Of a stretch of DNA of 64,000 bases, positions 45,111 through 52,925 are shown piece by piece. Numbering within the stretch: position 1 is the stretch's first letter; each line of letters starts with the position of its first letter. The position numbers and the translations under genes were made by a program. Source of the stretch: Aliiruegeria haliotis. Lineage in GTDB: Bacteria > Pseudomonadota > Alphaproteobacteria > Rhodobacterales > Rhodobacteraceae. The notes under the pieces are model-generated. The model made no database searches, was not told where the DNA came from, and saw nothing but the letters and a program-made list of their open reading frames with translations. The DNA is taken from assembly GCF_003003255.1 (NCBI RefSeq), contig NZ_PVTD01000011.1, forward strand, positions 62,001 through 126,000. Reading direction: 5' to 3'.

Positions 45111-45377
45111 GTGAAAACTGACGGCAAGTTCCGGCACGAATCCCTGCAATCGCGAAAGACGATCAAGGCACTTCTGGAATCGATCACCAAGGGGCTCGGC
45201 AAGGGTGAGTTGACGCTTTCGGACGAGGACGGCGCGATCACTCTGGAACCCGACGGGCTCTTGACACTGCGCATCCGGGCAGAGCGCGCCGAAGGCAATT
45301 GCCGACTGGACCTGCGCGTCACGTGGAGCGAGGACGCGGATCCCCCCAAGAGCAAGGGCGCGCCGAAAATCAGCTGA
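45111..45377 (+). CDS. Amphi-Trp domain protein
   Basis: 88 residues from a GTG ten bases after GGGAGG. The sequence shows the amphi-Trp pattern: GKFRHESLQSRKTIKALLES, GKGELTLSDEDG, a strand LEPDGLLTLRIRAERAE, and an amphipathic strand LDLRVTWSED ending with the conserved Trp. The domain is about 80 residues, predicted soluble, of unknown function, and is a named component of GAK clusters. Inference: it may be the protein substrate or scaffold for the kinase and ATP-grasp partners. It is convergent with rbsK. Confidence 0.85.
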   Translation: MKTDGKFRHESLQSRKTIKALLESITKGLGKGELTLSDEDGAITLEPDGLLTLRIRAERAEGNCRLDLRVTWSEDADPPKSKGAPKIS

Positions 45378-45398
45378 CCGAAGCGCAGCGACTCCATC

Positions 45399-46313
45399 CT
45401 ACCCCATGAGCGCCCGCACCTCCGGCAAAGTGGGCGCGGAGCTGGAAGCGCCCGCTTTCGTCGTCGACAACGCACCACAGGCCGCGGCGAAGCGGATCGC
45501 ATCGCCCATGCTCGCCCCATCGTTCAGCGCGTAGGCCAGACCGCCGTTGAAGCAGTCGCCGGCCGCGACGGTGTCGATGCTCTCGACCTCGAATGGCGGA
45601 ATGAACCCTCCGCCGTCGGCATCCTGGTAGCAGACCCCGGCCGCGCCGAGCTTGACCACCGCCGCGTGGACACCTGCGGCGCGCATCATCGCCGCCGCGC
45701 GCGCGGCATCTTCCGGGGTCCGGGGACGCAACCCGACCAGCAGTTCGGTCTCCGTTTCATTGGGCGTCACGACATCGACTCGCGCCAGAATCTCTGGTGG
45801 CAGCCCCCCGTCCGGTGCTGGCGCCGGGTCGAGGATCACACGCCCGCCATGCGCGCGGACAATGTCGGCAGCCGCAAGACCGGCCTCCAGCGGAATCTCC
45901 AGTTGCAGCAGCAAGACCGAGGTCGCCTCGAACACGTCACGCGCACGCTCCACGTCACTGACGTCTATGGCCATGTTTGCCCCGCCAACGACGGTGATGC
46001 AGTTCTGGGCCTCGGCATCGACGCCGATCACGGCGATGCCGGTCTCCACACCCGCGTCGGTGCGAATGTCGCCGGTGGATAGCCCTGCACCGGACAGGTC
46101 GGCCAGCGCCCGCTGGCCGAAGGTATCCTCCCCGACGCGCCCCACAAGGCGTGTCTGCGCCCCGAGGCGCGCGGCGGCGACGGCCTGGTTGCAGCCCTTG
46201 CCACCAAGCCCGATCGCATAGCGATCCCCGTGGAGCGTCTCACCCGGGCGTGGCAGGCGCGTGGCATAGGTCGTCAGGTCGATATTGATGCTGCCGAATA
46301 CAGTGATCGTCAT
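45399..46313 (-). CDS. rbsK: Ribokinase
   Basis: 304-residue PfkB-family kinase making ribose 5-phosphate. It has the N-terminal VFGSINIDLTTY, the GGKGCNQAVAAARLG substrate motif and the C-terminal DTVAAGDCFNGGLAYAL signature with the catalytic Asp. ATG 46313 (MTITVFGS) is chosen because upstream codons are Arg/Pro-rich filler. It is last in the rbs operon, 40 bp after the LacI-type regulator. Confidence 0.94.
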   Translation of the reverse strand: MTITVFGSINIDLTTYATRLPRPGETLHGDRYAIGLGGKGCNQAVAAARLGAQTRLVGRVGEDTFGQRALADLSGAGLSTGDIRTDAGVETGIAVIGVDAEAQNCITVVGGANMAIDVSDVERARDVFEATSVLLLQLEIPLEAGLAAADIVRAHGGRVILDPAPAPDGGLPPEILARVDVVTPNETETELLVGLRPRTPEDAARAAAMMRAAGVHAAVVKLGAAGVCYQDADGGGFIPPFEVESIDTVAAGDCFNGGLAYALNDGASMGDAIRFAAACGALSTTKAGASSSAPTLPEVRALMG

Positions 46314-46353
46314 GGCACCTCGCGGTGGTTGGCGCACGGGGGCCGCACGGCGT

Positions 46354-47346
46354 CTAGCGCACGGATTCCCGCACGACGAGTTCGGGTTTCTTCTGGATGA
46401 CATCGGGCAGGCCAATGCCGGACTCGAGGTTCCGGATCAGGATCTCCGCCGCCTCAAGACCGAGATTGAACCCGGGTTGCCGGATCGTGGTCAGGCCCGG
46501 CTGCAGGTAGGAGGCGATTTCGAGATCGTCGTATCCTATGATGGAAATGTCGCCGGGAACGGCCAGGCCTTCTTCCGCCACGGCCTTGTAGGCGCCCATT
46601 GCCATGAGGTCGTTGAAGGCAAAAAGCGCATCCGGCAGAGCGCCACGTTCGATCAACGCCCGCATGGCCTCGTACCCACCGCGGGCGGACAGCTCGCCGG
46701 CCGCCACCAATCCCGGGTCCAGCGAAAGGCCGGCCTGCGCGAGCCCATCGCGGAAGCCAGAAAGGCGGTCGTCCGACCGTGTGTGCCTCTCTGGGCCGGA
46801 CAGGCAACCGATCCGGCGGTGCCCCCGCCCGGCGAGGTACTCGGCCGCCAACCGGCCGCCGAGGATGGAATCGTCGCCAATGGCGCAGGCATGCGGCATC
46901 GGGTCGGAATCCAGAACCGCGCGCGGCAGGTTCGTAAGCCGGTCCAGTTCCGACTGAAAATCGGGGTCGCGGTTGACCGTCATGACCACCAGCGCGTCGA
47001 TGCGTTTCTGCATCAGCGTCTTGAGGTAGCTTCGCTGCCGCCCCGGCTGATCGCCGGCATTGCACAGGATCAGGCTGTAGCCGGCCTGAAAACACCCCTC
47101 CTCGACGCCGCTGACGATCTCCGCAAAAAACGGGTTGGTGCTGGAGGTGACAAGCATGCCGATGGTTCGGGTGCGATTGCTCTTGAGCGCACGCGCGAGG
47201 TAGCTGGGCTCGTAGCCGAGGTCATCGACTGCCTTCTCCACCGCGGAGCGCGTGTCGGGCGCCACGAAGCGTGTCTTGTTGATGACATGCGAGACCGTAG
47301 AGACGGAAACGCCCGCAGCCTTTGCGACATCCTTGATACTGACCAT
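46354..47346 (-). CDS. rbsR: LacI-family transcriptional regulator of the rbs operon
   Basis: 330 residues. The N-terminal HTH and hinge read VSIKDVAKAAGVSVSTVSHVIN and LGYEPSYLARALKS, and the effector domain is periplasmic-binding-protein-like. It lies inside the ribose operon, and the divergent region before rbsD carries a LacI-type palindrome (51422-51437) between -35 and -10. By analogy with RbsR it should repress the operon until ribose binds; that is inference. Confidence 0.9.
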   Translation of the reverse strand: MVSIKDVAKAAGVSVSTVSHVINKTRFVAPDTRSAVEKAVDDLGYEPSYLARALKSNRTRTIGMLVTSSTNPFFAEIVSGVEEGCFQAGYSLILCNAGDQPGRQRSYLKTLMQKRIDALVVMTVNRDPDFQSELDRLTNLPRAVLDSDPMPHACAIGDDSILGGRLAAEYLAGRGHRRIGCLSGPERHTRSDDRLSGFRDGLAQAGLSLDPGLVAAGELSARGGYEAMRALIERGALPDALFAFNDLMAMGAYKAVAEEGLAVPGDISIIGYDDLEIASYLQPGLTTIRQPGFNLGLEAAEILIRNLESGIGLPDVIQKKPELVVRESVR

Positions 47347-47412
47347 GTCATCCCGCTTTCGGTGCGGGGAAGCAACCGTGCCGCTCCCCCGCATTCACTT
47401 GAGTATTGGAGC

Positions 47413-48294
47413 TTACTTCTGGATCAGCTGCAGGGGAACCGGTGTGTACTCCGGAACCTCTTCGCCTTTCAGGATCTTGTCGGCGGTCTCGACGCCGAGC
47501 GCACCGATCATTCCGGCCTGCTGGGCCACGGTCGCCAACATGGTGCCCTCGTTCACGGCTGCAACAGCGTCATCGGTGCCGTCGAAGCCTATCACGAGGA
47601 TGTCGCGTTTCGCGGACTCGATGGCCTTGATCGCACCAAGCGCCATCTCGTCATTGTGGGCAAAGACCACGTCGACCTCAGGCTGCGCCTGCAGGATGTT
47701 CTCCATGACGTTGAGCCCCTTGGTACGGTCGAAATCGGCCGCCTGGGAGGCGACGATTTCCAGCCCGTCGACGGCGTCAATTCCCTTGTTGAATCCCTCG
47801 CCCCGATCACGGGCTGCGGAGGTACCGGGCACACCCTGCAATTCCACGACCTTGCCGGCGCCCGACAGAGTGGTGTTCACCAGTTCGGCAGCCATCTCGC
47901 CGCCCTGCACGTTGTCTGAAGCGACGTGGGAGACCACTTCACCGCCCGAGGCACCCCGGTCGAGTGTCACCACCGGCACATCCTTGCGGTTGGCGGCCCG
48001 AATGGCACTGCGCACGGCGTCAGAATCAGTGGGGTTGATCATCAGGAGCTTGACGTCCTTGTTGAGCACGTCTTCGACGGCAGCCAGTTCCTTGGCCGGA
48101 TCGTTCTGGCTGTCGAGCACGAGCAGCTCGTAGCCCAGTTCGGAGGCCTTGCCTTCGGCGCCTTCCTTAAGGGTCACGAAGAACGGGTTGTTCAGGGTCG
48201 ATACCACCAGTGCCAGCGTATCCGCAGCAAAGGTCGGGGCGGTGGTGCCGAGAAGCATCGCAGTGGCGGTTGCCAGGCCAAGCAGCTTTTTCAT
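47413..48294 (-). CDS. rbsB: Ribose ABC transporter substrate-binding protein
   Basis: 293-residue periplasmic protein with signal peptide MKKLLGLATATAMLLGTTAPTF... and mature start DTLALVVSTLNNPFFVTLKEGAEG, the RbsB pattern. Ribose-contact-like segments include NPTDSDAVRSAIRAANRKDVPVV, TLDRGASGG and FAHNDEMALGAIKAIE. GGAGGAGAAATGTC precedes the start. Full length, in operon order after rbsC. Confidence 0.95.
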   Translation of the reverse strand: MKKLLGLATATAMLLGTTAPTFAADTLALVVSTLNNPFFVTLKEGAEGKASELGYELLVLDSQNDPAKELAAVEDVLNKDVKLLMINPTDSDAVRSAIRAANRKDVPVVTLDRGASGGEVVSHVASDNVQGGEMAAELVNTTLSGAGKVVELQGVPGTSAARDRGEGFNKGIDAVDGLEIVASQAADFDRTKGLNVMENILQAQPEVDVVFAHNDEMALGAIKAIESAKRDILVIGFDGTDDAVAAVNEGTMLATVAQQAGMIGALGVETADKILKGEEVPEYTPVPLQLIQK

Positions 48295-48328
48295 GACATT
48301 TCTCCTCCAGGTCATGGTCGTATGGGGT

Positions 48329-49276
48329 TTATTTCGAGGTAGCCTTGCTGCGGCCATCGAGGACCACGGCAAGCAGGATGACAGCGCCCTTTGCAATCAT
48401 CTGGTAGTAGGACGAGACATCCATGATGTTCAGCGCGTTGTTGAGCACGCCGATGATGAGGGCACCGATCAGGGTGCCCGTTATTCGCCCGCGCCCACCG
48501 GCAAGCGAGGTCCCGCCGAGCACGACAGCGGCGATCGCGTCAAGCTCGTAGGCCAGGCCGGCCGTGGGCTGGGCGGATTCGAGGCGGGCCGTCAGGATGA
48601 TGCCCGCAAGTGCCGAGAGCGCACCGGAAATGGCGTAGACGATCACCTTCACCCGCGCGACGTTGACCCCGGCCAGCAAGGCGACCTGCTCGTTGCCCCC
48701 GATGGCATAGACGTAACGGCCAAGTCGGGTGAAGTTCAGCACGTACCAACAGACGAGGAATGCAAGCGCGGCGATGATGACCGGGATCGGAATGCCCGCC
48801 ACATAGCCGCCCCCCACCTCGTAGAAACTGTTGGCAACGTCGAAGTTCCCCGTCGAGATCGGGCGCCCATCGGTGTAGACCAGCACCAGCCCGCGCACCA
48901 TGGTCATGGCGACCAGCGTTGCGATGAAGGCCTGAACCCCGAAGAAGGCAACGATACTGCCCGACGCCGCGCCCAGCGCCGCGCCGATGACGATCGTGGT
49001 CAGCAACGCGACGATGAGTGGCGTGTCGGCCGCGATCATCGAGGCACAGACCGCACCGGCGAAGGCCAGGATCGAACCGACAGAGAGGTCGATACCCGCC
49101 GTGAGGATCACAAACGTCATCCCCATGGCGATGACCGCGTTGATCGAGGTTTGCCGAAGGATGTTCAGCAGGTTGTCGACGGTCAGGAAACTCGGCGAAT
49201 AGAGCGATACCGCTGCCATCAGCACGATCAGGCCGATCAGCGGGATGTTCTCCGTGGCGAATTGCTTTACTTTCAT
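48329..49276 (-). CDS. rbsC: Ribose ABC transporter permease
   Basis: 315-residue permease close in layout to E. coli RbsC: IPLIGLIVLMAAVSLYSPSF, the DNLLNILRQTSINAVIAMGM segment, and GMTFVILTAGIDLSVGS, then a C-terminal VVLGGTSLAGGRGRITGTLIG motif. Its ATG overlaps the stop of a 53-codon ORF that fills the gap after rbsA. The SD GGAGGAAACAGCG lies inside that small ORF. Confidence 0.95.
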   Translation of the reverse strand: MKVKQFATENIPLIGLIVLMAAVSLYSPSFLTVDNLLNILRQTSINAVIAMGMTFVILTAGIDLSVGSILAFAGAVCASMIAADTPLIVALLTTIVIGAALGAASGSIVAFFGVQAFIATLVAMTMVRGLVLVYTDGRPISTGNFDVANSFYEVGGGYVAGIPIPVIIAALAFLVCWYVLNFTRLGRYVYAIGGNEQVALLAGVNVARVKVIVYAISGALSALAGIILTARLESAQPTAGLAYELDAIAAVVLGGTSLAGGRGRITGTLIGALIIGVLNNALNIMDVSSYYQMIAKGAVILLAVVLDGRSKATSK

Positions 49277-49434
49277 TTCGCTGTTTCCTCCGGGAAATCG
49301 ACCGTCAGGTGTTTGCTGGTTGGCGTTCCGCCCGTGACGGCGCCGGGGGCGCTCGCCTTCGAACCCACTGCCTGTTCAACGGTGGACGGGGTATGTGTGG
49401 TGAAACCTGGTGGTGTGAACCGGTCGGGATTCAT
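49273..49434 (-). CDS. 53-residue ORF coupled between rbsA and rbsC
   Basis: The ATG (49434) overlaps the rbsA stop as ATGA and the TGA overlaps the rbsC ATG as ATGA, so the frame exactly spans the gap. The predicted peptide starts MNPDRFTPPGFTTHTPS, is rich in Thr/Pro/Gly/Ala, has no Cys, no clear helix and no signal, and ends VDFPEETAK. No family is recognised. It could be a translational-coupling relay or a real small protein. It has no strong Shine-Dalgarno of its own. Confidence 0.4.
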   Translation of the reverse strand: MNPDRFTPPGFTTHTPSTVEQAVGSKASAPGAVTGGTPTSKHLTVDFPEETAK

Positions 49435-50936
49435 GGCGCAACGCCCTCCGTCAAACCGGCGACCGTACAGCGCATGATCTCCTCCTGATCGGCCTCGTCA
49501 CGGGCGAAGCTGCCGGTCAGCAACCCGTTCGACATGACCAGGATGCGGTCGGAGATCCCGAGGAGTTCCGGCATGTCCGAGGACATCAGCAGGATACAGA
49601 GCCCCTGCGCCTTCAACTCGTTGATGAGCGTGTAGATCTCCCGCTTTGCGCCCACATCGACCCCCCGCGTCGGCTCATCGAGGATCAGGATGCGCGGTTG
49701 CGGCACCAGCGACTTGGCAATGGATACCTTTTGCTGATTCCCCCCCGATAGCTGGGAGACGATGGCATCGATCCCATGGGTCTTGATCGAGAACGCGTTG
49801 ATGTACTCGGTGATTTCCCTGCGCTCGGTGCGTTTGTCGATGTGCCCGGTCTTTCCGGTAAACCGGAATAGTCCCGTCAGCGCCATGTTCTGCCGCAGCC
49901 CGTGCGCCTGGATCAGCCCTTCGAGCTTGCGATCCTCGGTGACGTATCCGATGCCGGCGAGCACGCCGGAGCGAGGCGTGCGCAATCGCATCTCCTGCCC
50001 GTCGATCTCGATGCGCCCGGATTTGGCGGGGTTGGCGCCATAGATCGCCTTTCCAAGCTCCGTGCGCCCTGCCCCCACCAGCCCTGCGAAACCGACGACC
50101 TCTCCGGCCCGGGCCTCGAACGAGACCTCCCGAACACCCCTGGCAACCAGATTCTCCACCTTCAGCCGGACATCGGCCGGCGCGGCAGGCATATACGGGT
50201 ATTGGTCGGAAAGCTCGCGCCCCACCATGTGACGGATCAGGCCATCCTCGTCGATCTCGCTGACCGGCCCCTGGTGAATCATCGCGCCATCCCGCAGAAC
50301 CGCAACGTCATCGCACATCGCGAAAATCTCACCCAACCTGTGGGAAATGAAGACAAGTCCCTTCCCCTCGGCGCGGAGGTGATCGACCACATCGAAGAGG
50401 ATCTTCGTCTCAACATCGGTGAGCGAGTCCGTCGGCTCGTCCATGATGATCACTTCGGCATTCATCGAGAGCGCGCGGGCGATCTCCACCATCTGTTGCT
50501 GGGCAATGGAGAGCTTTCCGGTCTCCGTTCGCGGGTCGATGTCCTGCTTGAGCTGTTTCAGCCAATGGCGGGAATCGCGCTCGATCTGCCCCCAAAGGAT
50601 GCGCCCCGTGCCATCCACCGGTTCGCGCCCGAGGAAGATGTTCTCGCCGACACTAAGCGCAGGCAGCAGGTTGAGCTCCTGGTGAATCATGCCGATTCCG
50701 GCATCCATGGATTGGCGCGCATTGGTGAAGCGAACATCCTCGCCGCGATAGCGCATCGTTCCGGCATCGCGCCCGTAGATCCCGGTGATGATCTTCATCA
50801 GCGTCGATTTTCCGGCGCCGTTCTCCCCGGCGAGGGCCACGACGCGTCCGGCCTCGACGGTGAAGTCGACACCTTTCAGAACCTGCACCGCGCCGAATGC
50901 TTTGTCGACCGACCGCAGTTCGAGAAGAGCTGTCAT
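49431..50936 (-). CDS. rbsA: Ribose ABC transporter ATP-binding protein
   Basis: 501 residues with two NBDs as usual for sugar importers of the RbsA/XylG class. NBD1 has GENGAGKST and LSIAQQQMVEIARAL with VIIMDEPTDSL. NBD2 has a degenerate loop (GFAGLVGAGRTELG), LSGGNQQKVSIAKSL and ILILDEPTRGVD. GGAAAGGACG precedes the ATG 50936. It follows rbsD by 16 bp. Confidence 0.95.
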   Translation of the reverse strand: MTALLELRSVDKAFGAVQVLKGVDFTVEAGRVVALAGENGAGKSTLMKIITGIYGRDAGTMRYRGEDVRFTNARQSMDAGIGMIHQELNLLPALSVGENIFLGREPVDGTGRILWGQIERDSRHWLKQLKQDIDPRTETGKLSIAQQQMVEIARALSMNAEVIIMDEPTDSLTDVETKILFDVVDHLRAEGKGLVFISHRLGEIFAMCDDVAVLRDGAMIHQGPVSEIDEDGLIRHMVGRELSDQYPYMPAAPADVRLKVENLVARGVREVSFEARAGEVVGFAGLVGAGRTELGKAIYGANPAKSGRIEIDGQEMRLRTPRSGVLAGIGYVTEDRKLEGLIQAHGLRQNMALTGLFRFTGKTGHIDKRTERREITEYINAFSIKTHGIDAIVSQLSGGNQQKVSIAKSLVPQPRILILDEPTRGVDVGAKREIYTLINELKAQGLCILLMSSDMPELLGISDRILVMSNGLLTGSFARDEADQEEIMRCTVAGLTEGVAP

Positions 50937-50952
50937 CGCACGTCCTTTCCCG

Positions 50953-51375
50953 TCATCCGAAGGTCACGCCGGAATGAAGAATGATGTTGGCATAGGGGGT
51001 CACGTCGCCTGTCCGGACCACGGCACGGCTCCGGGCCGTCTGCACCTTGAAGGTTTCGTGCGGCACATGATCGATCGCAATCGTGTTCCCCTGCAAGTCC
51101 TGTAGCGCGGCAAGCAGGTTCCGGATCTGCTCGTAGAGGGCCGGCTGCGTGTCCCGAAGCTCCTCAGCGACGGTCACACGTTCCACGAAGAGTTCCCCCG
51201 TCGTGGCTTCCAGCACGTCAAGGAATGCCGGCAATCCCTGCGTGACGGCCAGATCGATGCGCTCGGGCCCTGCGGGAATGGGCAGGCCGGCGTCACCGAT
51301 GCACAGGGTATCCGTGTGGCCCATAAGGGCAACGGCGCGGGCAATAGGGGCGTTCAGCAGAACAGCCTTTCGCAT
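50953..51375 (-). CDS. rbsD: D-ribose pyranase
   Basis: 140-residue mutarotase converting ribose pyranose to furanose, placed first in the operon. It starts MRKAVLLNAPIARAVALMGHTDTLCIGDAGLPIP, the family signature containing the catalytic His, and ends with DVTPYANIILHSGVTF. GGAGGAGATC precedes ATG 51375. Divergent from dinB, with the LacI-type promoter in between. Confidence 0.94.
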   Translation of the reverse strand: MRKAVLLNAPIARAVALMGHTDTLCIGDAGLPIPAGPERIDLAVTQGLPAFLDVLEATTGELFVERVTVAEELRDTQPALYEQIRNLLAALQDLQGNTIAIDHVPHETFKVQTARSRAVVRTGDVTPYANIILHSGVTFG

Positions 51376-51410
51376 GATCTCCTCCATCATGTGGCTGCGA
51401 TTCGTCTATG

Positions 51411-51439
51411 ATCCTACGCCTGCGAAAACGTTTGCGCAA
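51411..51439 (-). promoter_or_regulatory. rbs promoter with LacI-type operator
   Basis: On the minus strand a -35-like TTGCGC (51434-51439), a 17-bp spacer and a -10-like TAGGAT (51411-51416) lie 36 bp before rbsD. Within the spacer is the near-perfect palindrome GCGAAAACGTTTGCGC (51422-51437), with the CG centre typical of LacI-family operators. Placement between -35 and -10 predicts repression by the co-encoded LacI-type regulator. Confidence 0.8.
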
Positions 51440-51554
51440 AGGTTTTCTATTCCCTTGTCGTTGCTTTGTTGACGCAGGGGGCGCTGGTGCCCCGGCTGTG
51501 CCTGCAATCGTTCACGGCCCTTTCGGCGTTGGCGGACACGGGGTAGATTGCCCC

Positions 51555-52808
51555 ATGCCCAGCCTCTGTCGCGATTGCCTGAAGGACTTTGACAACGGTG
51601 CGCGTTGCCCACTCTGCGGCTCACCGCGAGTGGTGTCGCATCCGGAGTTGTTCGCGCTGTCGATCGCCCACATGGATTGCGATGCCTTCTACGCCTCGGT
51701 CGAAAAACGCGATGATCCGAGCCTTGCCGACAAGCCGGTGATCGTTGGCGGGGGAAAGCGTGGCGTGGTCTCTACCTGTTGCTACGTGGCGCGCACCTAC
51801 GGCGTGCGATCCGCCATGCCAATGTTCAAGGCGCTGAAGCTCTGCCCCGATGCGGTCGTGATCAAGCCGCGCGGGAAGGCCTATGTGGAGGCATCGCGGG
51901 CGATCCGGGCGATGATGGAGGAGATGACGCCGTCGATCGAGCCATTGTCGCTCGACGAGGCTTTTCTGGACCTGACGGGGACCGCCCGCCTTCACCATGC
52001 GCCGCCTGCTGTCATGCTGGCACGGCTGCTCCAACGAATGGAGGAGGAACTGGGGCTGTCCGGTTCCGTTGGCCTCAGCCACAACAAGTTCCTCGCAAAG
52101 GTCGCATCCGATCTCGACAAGCCGCGCGGCTTCTCGGTGATCGGAAAGGCGGAGACAGAGGACTTCCTGCGCGACAAGCCCGTGCGGATGATCTGGGGTG
52201 TGGGGGAGGCCTTCCAGGAGTCTCTCTCCCGCAGCGGCATTCGCACATTCGACGATCTGCGCCGCTGGGACCGCAAGGAACTTCACGCCCGCTTCGGCGC
52301 CTCGGGCGAGCGGCTGTGGCACCTGGCCCGCGGGGAGGATCACCGAAGGGTTCACCGAAATGCACCGGTGAAGTCGATCTCCAATGAAACCACCTTCTTC
52401 GAGGACACCTCGGACCCTGACATTCTCGATGGGCACCTCTGGCGCCTGTCCGAGAAGGTCACCGACCGCGCGAAGGCCAAGGGGATCGCCGGGCGCGTGG
52501 TCGTGCTCAAGCTAAAGCGGGCCGACCATTCGCTGATCAGCCGACGAAAATCGCTGGAGGACGCCACCCAGATCGCCGATCGGCTCTATCGGACGGCGCG
52601 GGGGCTTTTTGACCAGGTCGAGGAAACGGCACCCTACCGTCTGATCGGGGTTGGCCTGTCGGACCTCGTGCCCGACAGCGCCGCTGACCTGTCGGGCGAC
52701 CTGCTGGACCCGCAAGCAGGCAAGAGGGCAAAGGTGGAGCGCGCCAGCGACGCGATACGGGAGAGGTTTGGCTCGGATGCAATTCTCAAGGGGCGGGCAC
52801 TTCGCTAG
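51555..52808 (+). CDS. dinB: DNA polymerase IV (Y-family) with N-terminal zinc ribbon
   Basis: 417-residue translesion polymerase. Residues 5-21 form CxxC-x9-CxxC (Cys5, 8, 18, 21), an extra zinc-ribbon seen in some alphaproteobacterial DinB proteins. The catalytic core has AHMDCDAFYASVEK (first Asp), SLDEAFLDLTG (the DE pair) and the little-finger segment SISNETTFFEDT. It is divergent from rbsD with the rbs promoter in the shared region, and convergent with the cyanophycinase gene. Confidence 0.95.
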   Translation: MPSLCRDCLKDFDNGARCPLCGSPRVVSHPELFALSIAHMDCDAFYASVEKRDDPSLADKPVIVGGGKRGVVSTCCYVARTYGVRSAMPMFKALKLCPDAVVIKPRGKAYVEASRAIRAMMEEMTPSIEPLSLDEAFLDLTGTARLHHAPPAVMLARLLQRMEEELGLSGSVGLSHNKFLAKVASDLDKPRGFSVIGKAETEDFLRDKPVRMIWGVGEAFQESLSRSGIRTFDDLRRWDRKELHARFGASGERLWHLARGEDHRRVHRNAPVKSISNETTFFEDTSDPDILDGHLWRLSEKVTDRAKAKGIAGRVVVLKLKRADHSLISRRKSLEDATQIADRLYRTARGLFDQVEETAPYRLIGVGLSDLVPDSAADLSGDLLDPQAGKRAKVERASDAIRERFGSDAILKGRALR

Positions 52809-52925
52809 CCGCAGCAGCGTCCGACCGTCATGTGCAGTCAGCTTTGCCACGCGCAAGAACGCGGCCCGCCAGGTTTCCTCGAAAGGTCAGTCGTTTACAC
52901 CAATGGAAAGGCTTTTCCGCCGGCG

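Noticed and set aside
44397-45149. 250-codon minus-strand frame in the GAK-type gap
   Set aside because: Arg/Ser/Cys-rich, overlaps the end of the HprK-like gene and the start of the amphi-Trp gene, no start signal, no domain.
39286-45377. Antiphage defence interpretation of the GAK-type cluster
   Set aside because: No nuclease, pore, reverse transcriptase or NADase effector is visible, and no mobile-element context surrounds it.
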